Shown here: positions 24,385 through 33,223 of the stretch, piece by piece
How positions within the stretch are numbered: the first letter of the stretch is position 1
Layout: the number at the start of each line of letters is the position of its first letter
Assembly (NCBI RefSeq): GCF_022919075.1
Contig: NZ_CP095078.1
Span: 4,526,001 to 4,590,000 of the forward strand
Reading direction: 5' to 3'
Source of the DNA: Nocardioides sp. W7
GTDB taxonomy: Bacteria > Actinomycetota > Actinomycetes > Propionibacteriales > Nocardioidaceae
DNA length: 64,000 bases
Notes under the pieces: generated by a model
Database searches by the model: none
What the model saw: only the letters and a program-made list of their open reading frames with translations
What the model was told of the DNA's origin: nothing
Position numbers and translations under genes: made by a program

Positions 24385-25983
24385 ATGACCGCACACCAGC
24401 CGATTCCGCGCGAGGTGAAGATCCGGACCGAGCCACGTCGCCCCGTGGACGATCCCACGCTCGGCATCCCGGTGACCGTCGAGGAGCCCGCGGCGCCGCC
24501 CCGGCACCGGCTCGTGACGGTGGGTGACTCGCTGACCCACGGGTTCATGAGCGGCGCCATCCACCGCACCGACCTGTCCTGGCCGGCGATCACGGCGTTC
24601 GAGCTCGGGCTGAGCGCCGAGCAGTTCAGGTTCCCGACGTACGAGTGGCCGACCGGTCCCGGTGGCCTGCCCCTGGACCTCGAGCGGCTGGCCCGCGAGT
24701 TCGACCGCCGGTTCGGCAGCAAGCTCGACCTGCTCGAGACCTTCCGGGCCGGGCCCTGGCTGCGCGGCTACCTGGACGAGATCGAGGACTACTGGGAGCG
24801 GGGCACGGGATCCGAGCCCCCGGGCGACGGGGCGCCGTTCCACAACACGGCGGTCTACGGCTGGGACGTGCTGGACCCGCTGATCGCCACCGAGGCCCGG
24901 ATCGCGAAACGGCTCGCCACGAAGCCGGACGACGACTTCCTCAAACAGCTCGTCGAGCACCACGCCGCCCGGGCCGCCTGGCCGGTCCTGCACCGAGCGG
25001 CCCAGGGCAGTCCCGGCAAGACCGTGCTCGACTCGATCGCGACCCTGGCCGACGACGAGGGCGTCGAGAGCCTGGTCGTGGTCCTGGGCTCCAACAACGC
25101 GCTCGGCTCGGTCCTCTCGCTGGTGCCGGAGTGGACACCGCCCGGGTACGCGAAGCTGACTCCCGCGGAGCGCGCCGAGGCCCGCCAGGGCTGCAACCTG
25201 TGGCGACCGAGCGCGTTCCGGGCCGACTGGGCCGACCTCGTCGCGCAGCTGCGGACCATCAAGGCGCAGCACGTCGTCGTCGCGACCGTCCCGTCGGTCA
25301 CCATCGCGCCGATCGCCCGCGGGACGCACCGGAAGGTCCGGCCCGACTCCCGGTACTTCCCGTACTACACGCGGCCCTGGGTCACCGACGACGACTTCGA
25401 CCCGAAGCACGACCCGCACCTCACCGAGGAGGAGGTCCGGGCCATCGACTCGGCGATCGACTCCTACAACGAGACGATCATCGCCTCCGTCCAGGCGGCC
25501 CGGCGAGACGGCCTCGACTGGTACCTGTTCGACATGGGCGGCGTGCTCGACCGGCTGGCGGTCCGGCGCTACATCAACAGCCCGTGGGCGCGTCCGACCT
25601 GGTGGACGCCGTACGAGCTGCCGGCGGCGTTGCAGCGACTCGACCCGGTGCCGAGCACCCGCTTCTTCCGCTCGGGTCCCACCGGCCGCACCGACGGCGG
25701 CCTGTTCTCGCTCGACGGAGTGCACCCGACGACGATCGGCTACGGCATCCTGGCCCAGGAGGTCATCTCGATCCTGCGCACCGCCGGCGTCGAGTTCCGC
25801 GACCGCCACGGCGCTCCGCGGCCCGGTCCGATCACGGTCGACTTCGACCGGCTGCTTCGCGCCGACACCCTCATCGGCAACCCGCCCACCTCGATCACGA
25901 GCTCGCTGGGCCTGCTGGGCTGGCTCGACGAGCGGCTCGACTGGGTGACGACGTTCCTGCCCTTCGTGCACTCGCCGCTGTGA
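24385..25983 (+). CDS. SGNH/GDSL-type hydrolase
   Basis: A 532-residue protein with a GDSL block I in VTVGDSLTHGF (about residue 48), block III-like VVVLGSNNALG and the C-terminal catalytic pair in LDGVHPTTIGYG, so the Ser-Asp-His machinery appears complete. It is longer than ordinary GDSL esterases because of helical insertions (DLERLAREFDRRFGSKLDLLE). No signal peptide is evident, so it may act in the cytosol or be released otherwise. ATG at 24385 is about 13 nt after GGGAGG; upstream in-frame starts lack coding character. The convergent neighbour is a Gmad2-LysM protein that ends 9 bp away. Confidence 0.82.
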   Translation: MTAHQPIPREVKIRTEPRRPVDDPTLGIPVTVEEPAAPPRHRLVTVGDSLTHGFMSGAIHRTDLSWPAITAFELGLSAEQFRFPTYEWPTGPGGLPLDLERLAREFDRRFGSKLDLLETFRAGPWLRGYLDEIEDYWERGTGSEPPGDGAPFHNTAVYGWDVLDPLIATEARIAKRLATKPDDDFLKQLVEHHAARAAWPVLHRAAQGSPGKTVLDSIATLADDEGVESLVVVLGSNNALGSVLSLVPEWTPPGYAKLTPAERAEARQGCNLWRPSAFRADWADLVAQLRTIKAQHVVVATVPSVTIAPIARGTHRKVRPDSRYFPYYTRPWVTDDDFDPKHDPHLTEEEVRAIDSAIDSYNETIIASVQAARRDGLDWYLFDMGGVLDRLAVRRYINSPWARPTWWTPYELPAALQRLDPVPSTRFFRSGPTGRTDGGLFSLDGVHPTTIGYGILAQEVISILRTAGVEFRDRHGAPRPGPITVDFDRLLRADTLIGNPPTSITSSLGLLGWLDERLDWVTTFLPFVHSPL

Positions 25984-25992
25984 GCGGCGCGC

Positions 25993-26505
25993 TCAGTCCT
26001 GGACGGGGACCCGGAGTCGCCAGCCGACCTGGATCTCGTCGGGGTCCTCGATGCGCGGGTTGGCCTTCACGACCTGGTTGACCGTGACCCGGGTGAACGG
26101 TCGGAGCTTGCGCACGATCGCGGTGAGCGTGTCGCCCGCCTCCACGCGGTAGATCAGGAAGCCGCGGGAGTCGGGGAAGCAGATCACCTCGACCGTGCGC
26201 GTGTTGAAGCCGGGGCTCGGACCCTCGTCGGGCAGCCCCGGGTTGTCACCGAAGACCTGCACGGTCAGCCGGGTCCCGGCACGGGGCGGGTCGGGGACGC
26301 GGACCCGGGCGACGAAGTCACCGACGCCGATGCCGCCCCCGCTGGACTGCGCAGAGTCCGTCGCCAGCACCCGGCCGCCGGGACCGAGCACCCGGATGCC
26401 GATGGTCCCCTCGAACCCGGCGCCGAGGCCCGTCACCACGAACCGGTCGCTGACCACGTCGTTGGTCCGCGGCTGCCGCACGCGTACGTCGGTCACCACA
26501 CCCAT
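25993..26505 (-). CDS. Gmad2 immunoglobulin-like plus LysM protein
   Basis: A 170-residue protein. Residues 5-110 form a Gmad2-like beta sandwich (VRQPRTNDVVSDRFVVTG, then VQVFGDNPG); residues 120-170 form a LysM module (YRVEAGDTLTAIVRKL, NPRIEDPDEIQVGWRLRVP), a peptidoglycan or chitin binder. No signal peptide is visible, which is odd for a cell-wall ligand. ATG at 26505 follows GAGGTGA. Possibly a structural or spore/wall-associated protein; function unknown. Confidence 0.8.
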   Translation of the reverse strand: MGVVTDVRVRQPRTNDVVSDRFVVTGLGAGFEGTIGIRVLGPGGRVLATDSAQSSGGGIGVGDFVARVRVPDPPRAGTRLTVQVFGDNPGLPDEGPSPGFNTRTVEVICFPDSRGFLIYRVEAGDTLTAIVRKLRPFTRVTVNQVVKANPRIEDPDEIQVGWRLRVPVQD

Positions 26506-26699
26506 GACGTCACCTCACCCGAAGCGAACGTGGCCACCTTCGTGTGCCCACCGACCCATAGTGCGCTCGCACCTCGGTCTCTGTCGACGGATCCGCGTAC
26601 GGGCCGCCTCGGGAACGGCTAGGTTCGCGGCTGCCCGCCTGAGCACAGATTCTCGTGGTCGGAAGGTAAGACCGGCGGCCGTCACGACATGTACCGGGT

Positions 26700-27245
26700 G
26701 TGAGGACGATTCGAGACGCCGATGTCAGGCTGACCCGCCTGTTCGAGCGCTACGCGCCCAGGCTTCGGGCGTACGCCCGTCGACATGCCGACGCCAGCGA
26801 GGCGGACGACCTCGTGGCGGACGCCTTCGTGGTGGCCCTGCGCCGCCCGGACGACCTGCCGCCCGACGATGCCGACGCCTGGCCGTGGTTGGTCGCGACG
26901 GTCCGGCGACTGGCGGCCAACCAGCGGCGGCGCCGTGCCAGCAGAGACCGGTACGCGCTCGAGGCGCTGCGTGAAGGCTGGCGGCTGAGCAGTGTCGACT
27001 CGCACGAGGACGCCGTCGCCGAGCGCGAGGAGTGCCTCGCCGCCCTGGCGGCCTTGTCCGAGACCGACCGCGAGCTGATCCTGCTGACCGCCTGGGACGG
27101 CCTCAGTGCCACCCAGGCCGCCGAGGTGCTCGGCATCCGCACGAACGCCCTCGCCGTACGACTGCACCGCGCCCGGCGGCGCCTCGCCGCGGGCCCGACC
27201 CGCGCTCACGACCCGTTGCTGCGCCCCGTTGCCCTGGAGGACTGA
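26700..27245 (+). CDS. ECF-type RNA polymerase sigma factor
   Basis: A 181-residue sigma-70 family protein: region 2 in LFERYAPRLRAYARRHAD and EADDLVADAFVVALR, region 4 in LAALSETDRELILLTAW and ATQAAEVLGIRTNALAVRLHRARRRL. GTG at 26700 is the first start; no clear ribosome binding site. Three bases after its stop begins a membrane-anchored partner of the CU044_5270 family, which usually follows such sigma genes and may hold it in check. The signal sensed is unknown. Confidence 0.9.
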   Translation: MRTIRDADVRLTRLFERYAPRLRAYARRHADASEADDLVADAFVVALRRPDDLPPDDADAWPWLVATVRRLAANQRRRRASRDRYALEALREGWRLSSVDSHEDAVAEREECLAALAALSETDRELILLTAWDGLSATQAAEVLGIRTNALAVRLHRARRRLAAGPTRAHDPLLRPVALED

Positions 27246-27248
27246 ACC

Positions 27249-28211
27249 ATGACCGACCTGATGAACCGCCTCACCCACGCCCGCCCCACCGACGCCGACC
27301 TCCGCGCCGCCTGGCCCGACGAGGAGCGCGCGATCCTGCTCGACGAGATCGATGCGCGGGCCGCGAGCGCCGGACGCCGGCCCCGCCGCCGTGTCGTGTG
27401 GCTCGCCGCCGCGGCCGTCACCGCCGTCGCCGTGGTGCCGACGGTCGTCGACGGCGGCGACGCCGAGGCGCGCGCGGAGATCCTCCGACTCGCGTCGGTG
27501 GCCTCGTCCGCCGAGGGGCTCGCGTTCACCCCGGGGACCTACCTGCACGTGAAGACCGAGTCGGTCCAGGAGAACAGCCGCCTGCTCAGCGACGGCCGGA
27601 CCCTCGACACCAACCGCGAGGCGTGGGTGCGGTGGGACGGCACCACGTGGGCGATCGACACCCGGCCCTCGGTGGGCTGGACGGAGTACCACTACTTCCC
27701 AGCGAGCACCGAGGACAGCAGCTTCGGATCCCCCACACCGGAGTTCGTGGCTCAGCTGCCGGACGGACCGGCGGAGCTGCGCGAGTATCTCGACGCCACC
27801 GTGTCCGGCTCCAACTCCCACGACGAGGCCCTCTTCGTCGCGGTGACCGACCTGGCCCACTCCCACCTGCTCGACCCGGCCGCTCTCGCGGTCGCCCTGG
27901 AGGCCATCGCCGACGTCGACGGGGTGGCGACCGAGGACGTGGAGGTCGATGGCCGTGAGGCGGTGGAGATCTCCTTCCGTCGCTTCCACCTCGACCTGCT
28001 CGGGGTCGACTCGTTCACCATCGACAAGGAGAACGCCCAGGTCCTGCGCATGGGCTCCTCCTCGCCGGAGGGCACGTACACCTCGACGACGACCCTGGTC
28101 GAGAGGGTGGCCGAGATCCCGACGGAGGTGCTGGCGACGTACGACCGGTACGGCAACGGGAGCCGGATCTGTGCCGATGGACGTGAGGCCATCGGCGACG
28201 GGGAGTGCTGA
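27249..28211 (+). CDS. CU044_5270-type single-pass membrane protein, sigma partner
   Basis: A 320-residue protein. A short cytoplasmic N-terminus (about 1-50, with DEIDARAASAGRRPRRR) precedes one hydrophobic segment (VVWLAAAAVTAVAVVPTVV), then an extracellular domain of about 250 residues containing TYLHVKTESVQENSR and REAWVRWDGTTW. This layout is that of actinobacterial CU044_5270-like proteins coupled to sigma factors. The gene begins 3 bp after the sigma gene, so they are co-expressed. Anti-sigma activity is inferred from position. Confidence 0.8.
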   Translation: MTDLMNRLTHARPTDADLRAAWPDEERAILLDEIDARAASAGRRPRRRVVWLAAAAVTAVAVVPTVVDGGDAEARAEILRLASVASSAEGLAFTPGTYLHVKTESVQENSRLLSDGRTLDTNREAWVRWDGTTWAIDTRPSVGWTEYHYFPASTEDSSFGSPTPEFVAQLPDGPAELREYLDATVSGSNSHDEALFVAVTDLAHSHLLDPAALAVALEAIADVDGVATEDVEVDGREAVEISFRRFHLDLLGVDSFTIDKENAQVLRMGSSSPEGTYTSTTTLVERVAEIPTEVLATYDRYGNGSRICADGREAIGDGEC

Positions 28212-28289
28212 GGCGGCGCCCGCGTCGGTCACGACGTGATCGTGGGGAAAGCCTGCAGGGTGCAACGTCGGCAGGGCATGCTGCGTCCG

Positions 28290-29093
28290 ATGGTCATGAC
28301 CACGCCCCGAACCGCCCGTCTCGGCATCGCCGTCGCGCTGTTGCTCTGCGTCTCGGCCTGCGGCACCGAGACCTCCGGGCCCGTCGAGGCCACGAAGTCC
28401 GTGCCCGAAGAGGCGGAGGAGTCCGGAGGGCCGTCCGATGAGCGGCCGATCAGCTGCACGGGCGAGGCGCCGGGCTGGCCGGCGTCGGCCATGGACGGCG
28501 GGATCGCGAGCCGGCTCCCCGCGGACGAGCTGACCCGGGCGCTGGAGGCCCTGGCGGCGAGAGCCGGCATCGACGCACCCAGCGCCCTCCAGGACGCCGA
28601 CGTCCACGAGGCGCCGTGGTTCGTCCTGGCCGAGACGAAGACGTCAGTCGTCGTCGCGACGGGGTCGTGGGACGGGGGCGGGCCGGGCAGGGACGGCGAG
28701 GTCGTGCGGCTGAAGGCGAGCGGAGCCGGTTGGCAGGTGCAGAGCTGGGGCGACTGCAGGAATCTGGCCCCGGTCGTCGACCCGGGACTGCAGTGGGTCC
28801 GGATCGACGCCGCGACCGACCTCGACCCCGCGTCGACCGAGGTGACGGTCGAGGTCACCGAGGGCGGCTGCACCAGCGGCCGGGATCCGCGGCCCTTCCT
28901 GCAGGAGCCGACCCTCGTCGAGGACGACGACAGCGTGGTCGTCTTCTGGACCAGCGAGGCTCCAGAGGGAGCGAACAACTGCGTCGGCAATCAGCCGGTC
29001 CCCCACCCGCTGCGGCTGGGCGAGCCGCTGGGTGACCGGGAACTGCTCGACGGCTCCCGCTGGCCGGCTCGACCGGTCCCCCGGCGCCGCTGA
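28290..29093 (+). CDS. putative lipoprotein
   Basis: A protein of about 267 residues with a lipoprotein signal: TARLGIAVALLLCVSACGTE, the lipobox being VSAC. The mature part begins with an acidic, flexible stretch (EEAEESGGPSDE) and contains two cysteines in CRNLAPVVDPG and GGCTSGRD plus NNCVGNQPVPHPLRLGEPL, perhaps disulfide-bonded. I do not recognise the domain. The start may be ATG at 28290 or 28296. It may belong to the regulon of the sigma factor upstream. Confidence 0.75.
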   Translation: MVMTTPRTARLGIAVALLLCVSACGTETSGPVEATKSVPEEAEESGGPSDERPISCTGEAPGWPASAMDGGIASRLPADELTRALEALAARAGIDAPSALQDADVHEAPWFVLAETKTSVVVATGSWDGGGPGRDGEVVRLKASGAGWQVQSWGDCRNLAPVVDPGLQWVRIDAATDLDPASTEVTVEVTEGGCTSGRDPRPFLQEPTLVEDDDSVVVFWTSEAPEGANNCVGNQPVPHPLRLGEPLGDRELLDGSRWPARPVPRRR

Positions 29094-29121
29094 CGGGATC
29101 TCCTGGGTCGTGGACCAACAA

Positions 29122-30138
29122 CTAGGGCGCGAGTCCGCCCAGGAGCTCACTCACCGGTCCTGGGCGCGCGGTCCTGAACGCCGTGCCGGCCCACAGGTGC
29201 AGATGGTCGCGATCGTCGTGCTCGGCTGCCCAGCGACGCAGCGGTGCGGTCAGGTGGTGGACGGCGGGGTACGCGGCGGGCGCGTCCCTCTCATAGCGGT
29301 CGCTGAAGGCGGTGCGGATGCCGCGGGCGACCCGACCGGTGTAGGCCCGCATCGTGGTGGTCGTCGAGGCGGGGTCGCCGAGCGCAGTCCGATGGGTGGG
29401 CCGCGTGCCGGCCTCGTCGGCGAGCAGCAGCGCGGTGCCGACGACCACGGCCTCCGCTCCCGCCTCGAACGCACGTCGTACGGCTGCGGGGTTCGCCAGT
29501 CCACCGGCTCCCACGACGGGAACGTCGGTGATCGTCGTGATCGCAGCGACGAGGTCGGTGAGGTCGTCGGTGTTCGGGGTCCGGTGCTGGTCGAACGTGC
29601 CGCGGTGACCGCCGGCGGCAGCGGACTGCACGACCAGTCCATCCGGCTGGAGGTCGGCAGCGGCGCGCGCCTCGTCGACGTCCGTGACGGTCATCAGCAG
29701 CCGAGAGCCCGCGACTCGCAGGCGCCGTACGACCGCCACGTCCGGCAGCCCGAAGGTGAAGCTCACCCACGGCACCGGGTCCTGGCAGAGAAGCTCCACC
29801 TTCGCCTCCCAGTCGTCGTCGTCCTCGAGTCGCTCCGGTCCGAGGGACGCACCCAGTGACCCGACCTCGGCCGTGATCACCTCGCGGTACCTGGCGACGG
29901 CGGCGCGGTCGACCGGACGGGGGTCGGGGACGAAGAGGTTCACTCCGAACCCACTGGTTCTGGTTCGGACCTGTTGCAGGTCGTCGGCGAGCTGACCGGC
30001 GGTGCGATAACCCGCGGGCACGAAGGCGAGCGAGCCGGCGTCGGCGACCGCGTGCACGAGCGCCGGCGTGCTCGGGCCTCCGGCCATGGGAGCTGCCAGG
30101 ACTGGCGACGGCAGGTTCAGGCGGCGCATACGCCCCAT
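29122..30138 (-). CDS. nitronate monooxygenase family protein
   Basis: A 338-residue FMN-binding TIM-barrel protein. The FMN phosphate site is in VVGAGGLANPAAVRRAFEAG followed by AVVVGTALLLADEAGT; the active-site motif is QSAAAGGHRGTFD, with the catalytic histidine. LAAPMAGGPSTPALVHAVADAG is the usual first strand. Family members oxidise alkyl nitronates. Start is ATG at 30138 with GGAGAG upstream; ATG at 30129 (MRRLNLPSP) is also plausible. It lies 23 bp downstream of the endonuclease/phosphatase gene, possibly in one operon. Confidence 0.88.
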   Translation of the reverse strand: MGRMRRLNLPSPVLAAPMAGGPSTPALVHAVADAGSLAFVPAGYRTAGQLADDLQQVRTRTSGFGVNLFVPDPRPVDRAAVARYREVITAEVGSLGASLGPERLEDDDDWEAKVELLCQDPVPWVSFTFGLPDVAVVRRLRVAGSRLLMTVTDVDEARAAADLQPDGLVVQSAAAGGHRGTFDQHRTPNTDDLTDLVAAITTITDVPVVGAGGLANPAAVRRAFEAGAEAVVVGTALLLADEAGTRPTHRTALGDPASTTTTMRAYTGRVARGIRTAFSDRYERDAPAAYPAVHHLTAPLRRWAAEHDDRDHLHLWAGTAFRTARPGPVSELLGGLAP

Positions 30139-30161
30139 TCTCTCCGAGGAGGACGGGACCG

Positions 30162-31325
30162 TCAGCGGTGACCGTGCCGGTGGCCGGCGCGCAGCTGCAG
30201 TCCGGCCACCACGCCGGCGTGGTCGGAGGCCCAACGCGGCGGGATCGCGGAGATCGGCCGGTCACCGACCACCTTGGCCCAGCGGACCTTGCGGATCCCG
30301 CGGGTCAGGACCAGGTCGATCCGGGTGCGCAGGCTCGAGGTGGGGTTGGCCAGCTGGGCCCCCTGGCAGCAGGTGAAGCCGGGCGCCCGGCGGTTGACCC
30401 ACCACGCGTCGTCGAACCAGTCGCGGGTCAGGTCGGCGTACGTGCTCGTGGTCGAGACCCGCGGGTCGGCCGGCGAGTTGAAGTCCCCGGTGGCGATCAC
30501 CGGGCGCGACGTGCGGGCCGGGCCGGCAAGGAACTCGGCTCCCTGGGCCTCCTGCACGGCGCCGAACTCGCCGACCTCGAGGTGGGTGTTGACGAAGCGG
30601 AACCGCGACCCGCGCAGGGTCGCGTCGACGTAGACCCAGCCCCGGCCGAAGTCGAGGACCGCGCCACCCGAGTCCGGGATCGGGAACGTCTGCTGGGCGG
30701 CGTACCGGCCGCTGACCGCGGGTCCCACGTCCAGGTGCCGCGTGCGGGTGTTCTCCAGGATCACGTCGCGGTCCTGGAGCCCGACCGCGCAGTCGAAGCT
30801 GGTCGGCGAGGTGACCGCCACACAGCCGAACTGCGGCGCGATCAGCGGCACCGGGCCGATGTCGGCGTTGTCGGAGACCCCGGCGACGCGGTACGACAGG
30901 CCCCGCTCGGCGAGCTCACCGAGCAGGATCGCCAGGAAGTCGTACGACGGCGGGTTGGCGCCCGCCTTGAGCGGGGTCGCCGTCCACCGGGTGACCTCCT
31001 GCAGCCCGATCAGGTCCGGGCTCTTGCGCGCGATCGTGTCGGCGATCGCCTCGGCGCGCCGAGGGAAGTCGCTGGCCACGGCGGTGCCGTAGATCTGGGC
31101 GGTCGCCGCGACGAACTCCGGGCCGGTCTGCGCGGCGAGTGCCGCGTCGAGGGAGGAGCCCAGGTAGAGGTTCTGGGTCATCACCACCAGGTCCGGCCCG
31201 TGCCCCGACCCGTGCTTCGACGGTGGGTCGTGCCGGCCGGCCTCCGCCGGGCCGCCGGCGGCCAGCAGGCCGGCCACCAGGGTGGCGACGGCGGGGACGA
31301 CGAGCAGACGGTTGGTGCGGCGCAT
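30162..31325 (-). CDS. secreted endonuclease/exonuclease/phosphatase family protein
   Basis: A 387-residue exported protein with a Sec signal peptide (RLLVVPAVATLVAGLLAAGG, cleavage after AEA). The EEP fold motifs are all present: VVMTQNLYLG, LIGLQEV (metal glutamate), FVNTHLEVG, VIATGDFNSPAD and the final SDHAGVVAGL. This suggests a metal-dependent phosphodiesterase outside the cell, for example nuclease or sphingomyelinase-like; the substrate is not evident. No strong ribosome binding site is seen before the ATG at 31325. Confidence 0.88.
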   Translation of the reverse strand: MRRTNRLLVVPAVATLVAGLLAAGGPAEAGRHDPPSKHGSGHGPDLVVMTQNLYLGSSLDAALAAQTGPEFVAATAQIYGTAVASDFPRRAEAIADTIARKSPDLIGLQEVTRWTATPLKAGANPPSYDFLAILLGELAERGLSYRVAGVSDNADIGPVPLIAPQFGCVAVTSPTSFDCAVGLQDRDVILENTRTRHLDVGPAVSGRYAAQQTFPIPDSGGAVLDFGRGWVYVDATLRGSRFRFVNTHLEVGEFGAVQEAQGAEFLAGPARTSRPVIATGDFNSPADPRVSTTSTYADLTRDWFDDAWWVNRRAPGFTCCQGAQLANPTSSLRTRIDLVLTRGIRKVRWAKVVGDRPISAIPPRWASDHAGVVAGLQLRAGHRHGHR

Positions 31326-31459
31326 GGGGGCATCCGATCCGAGGGGGCGGTCGCCGTTGACCGCCGCTGTCGACCACTGTGCGTCCGGTGCGGACCCGGG
31401 CGCATCCCCTGTCTGTAGGTGCCGGGCGCGGGGACCGTGCCCGGGTCGTCCACGTCACC

Positions 31460-32683
31460 TCACGAGGCGGACGCTGCCCCGGTGAGCCGGACGTCGGTGA
31501 TCGTGCGCCGGGTGGCGGCGAACGCCGCGACCAGGACGGCGACGGCGAAGCAGCCGAGCTGGACCTGGCTCGCGCCGAAGGCCAGGGCGAGGGGCCCGAC
31601 AGCGAGCTGACCGATCGGCGTGGCCACGAACGAGAAGAAGCCGTCGATCGACATGATCCGCGACAGCATCTCCTCGGGGACCTTCTCCTGGACCGTCAGG
31701 TTCCAGGCCAGGTCGAGCAGGCCCAGCGCCGCCCCCGCGACCACGAACGAGGCCGTGAGCAGCCAGATGGTCACGTGGGTGCCGAGCACCACCATCGGCA
31801 CACACCAGACAGCGAAGGCGATCATGATCGCCCGCAGGGGCACCCGCAGCGTCACCCGGGCCAGGAAGAAGGCCGCGACGAACACCCCGACCGCCTGGCC
31901 CGACCGGGCCACGCCCCAGCCCTCGCTGCCGATCGTGTCGGCGGCGATCGTCGGCCCGAGCACGCCGATCGCCCCGCTGACGAGCGCGTTGAAGACCAGC
32001 GACGCCGACGCCGCGGGGATCACCCAGCCGAGCTGACGGGCGAACGCCCAGCCGGCGACGAAGTCGCCGATCACGCTCGGCCGGGCGTTGCTCCGATCCC
32101 CGGGCGGCAGCCTGACCAGCGCCAGCAGACCCGCCGCGACCAGGTACGTCGCCGCATCGACCGCCAGCGCCCAGCCCGCTCCCGCCGTGGCGACCAGCAC
32201 CCCCGAGACCGCGGGACCGGCGATCCCGACGACGCTCTGAGCCTGGCCGATGAGCAGGAACGCCGCCTTCCGCTCCTCGACCGGCAGCAGGATCGGCACC
32301 ATGCCGAGGAAGGCGGGATAGCTGACCGCGAAGACGGTGCCGGCGGCGAACTGGAGCACGACCAGGTGCCAGATCTCCGCGTGCCCGCTGAGCACCAGCC
32401 CGGCGGTCAGACTCTGCACGACGCCCTGCACGAGGTTGCAGCCGCGCAGCACGACCGCCCGCGGCAACCGGTCCGCGATCGCGCCCCCGAGCAGCATGAA
32501 CACCACCGACGGCACGCTCCAGGCGGCCAGCACCCACCCGAGGTCGGAGGCGGAGTCGCTGATGTCGAGGACCGCGAAGGCCAGCGCCACCCCCGCCATC
32601 GACGATCCGGTGCGGTTGACGACCTGACCGAGGAAGAAGTAACGGAACGCGGGCGCCGCGAGCGGGGAGAGCCGGCCGCTCAT
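31460..32683 (-). CDS. MFS transporter (MFS_3-type exporter)
   Basis: About 407 residues with twelve hydrophobic segments. The loop after segment 2 (LLGGAIADRLPRAVVLRGCN) carries the MFS motif A equivalent with GxxADRxxRR-like character. The arrangement with FRYFFLGQVVNRTGSSM at the N-terminus is typical of enterobactin-exporter-like MFS_3 proteins. ATG at 32683 is preferred over the GTG at 32701. Substrate unknown. Confidence 0.88.
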   Translation of the reverse strand: MSGRLSPLAAPAFRYFFLGQVVNRTGSSMAGVALAFAVLDISDSASDLGWVLAAWSVPSVVFMLLGGAIADRLPRAVVLRGCNLVQGVVQSLTAGLVLSGHAEIWHLVVLQFAAGTVFAVSYPAFLGMVPILLPVEERKAAFLLIGQAQSVVGIAGPAVSGVLVATAGAGWALAVDAATYLVAAGLLALVRLPPGDRSNARPSVIGDFVAGWAFARQLGWVIPAASASLVFNALVSGAIGVLGPTIAADTIGSEGWGVARSGQAVGVFVAAFFLARVTLRVPLRAIMIAFAVWCVPMVVLGTHVTIWLLTASFVVAGAALGLLDLAWNLTVQEKVPEEMLSRIMSIDGFFSFVATPIGQLAVGPLALAFGASQVQLGCFAVAVLVAAFAATRRTITDVRLTGAASAS

Positions 32684-32785
32684 CCAGCCGGCTCGTGGCA
32701 CGGAGTCAGGGCAGCCATGACGATCACCGTATCCGGCAGGTCCTCTCTCGGGAGGGGTTGTCCGGCGCCCGGGCGCGTCCCGGAG

Positions 32786-33223
32786 TCAGGAGGTCGCGAG
32801 AACCGAGGGCGCGAGGTCGAACCCGGGCACCAGCTCGGCGAGGAGCGCGCGGACGCGGGTGTCGAGCTCGGTGACGATGCGGCGGACGGTGGCGTCGTCC
32901 TGGCCCGCGGGGTCGTCGACGGGCCAGTCGCGGTAGGTGACGCCGGGGACGTAGGGGCACTCCTCGCCACAGCCGAGGGTGATGGCGAGGTCGGCGCCCC
33001 GGATCGTCTCCGCAGTGAGGAGCTTGGGCTGCTCCCTCGAGGTGTCCAGACCGAGCGCGGCGAGAGCCACTGCCACCTCGGGGTGGATGCGCTCTCCCGG
33101 CTGGGTGCCGGCGGACAGCGCGGCCACCCGCCCCTGGGCGTAGTGCTCGGTCAGCACCCTGGCGGCGACCGATCGACCGCCGTTGCGGACGCAGGCGAAG
33201 ACCACGGTCGGGGTGCGGGTCAT
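32786..33223 (-). CDS. arsC: arsenate reductase, low-molecular-weight phosphatase type
   Basis: A 145-residue protein with the phosphatase P-loop CVRNGGRS at residue 10 and the later general-acid region YRDWPVDDPAGQD. LMW-phosphatase-type ArsC reduces arsenate to arsenite, here probably with mycothiol or thioredoxin as reductant (family knowledge). Its ATG overlaps the stop of the acr3 gene by 4 bp (33220-33223). With arsM and acr3 it forms one transcription unit ending here. Confidence 0.93.
   Translation of the reverse strand: MTRTPTVVFACVRNGGRSVAARVLTEHYAQGRVAALSAGTQPGERIHPEVAVALAALGLDTSREQPKLLTAETIRGADLAITLGCGEECPYVPGVTYRDWPVDDPAGQDDATVRRIVTELDTRVRALLAELVPGFDLAPSVLATS

Noticed and set aside
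26506..26699. ECF autoregulatory promoter ahead of the sigma factor gene
   Set aside because: A GGAAC occurs near 26612, but no matching -10 at proper distance; not supported.
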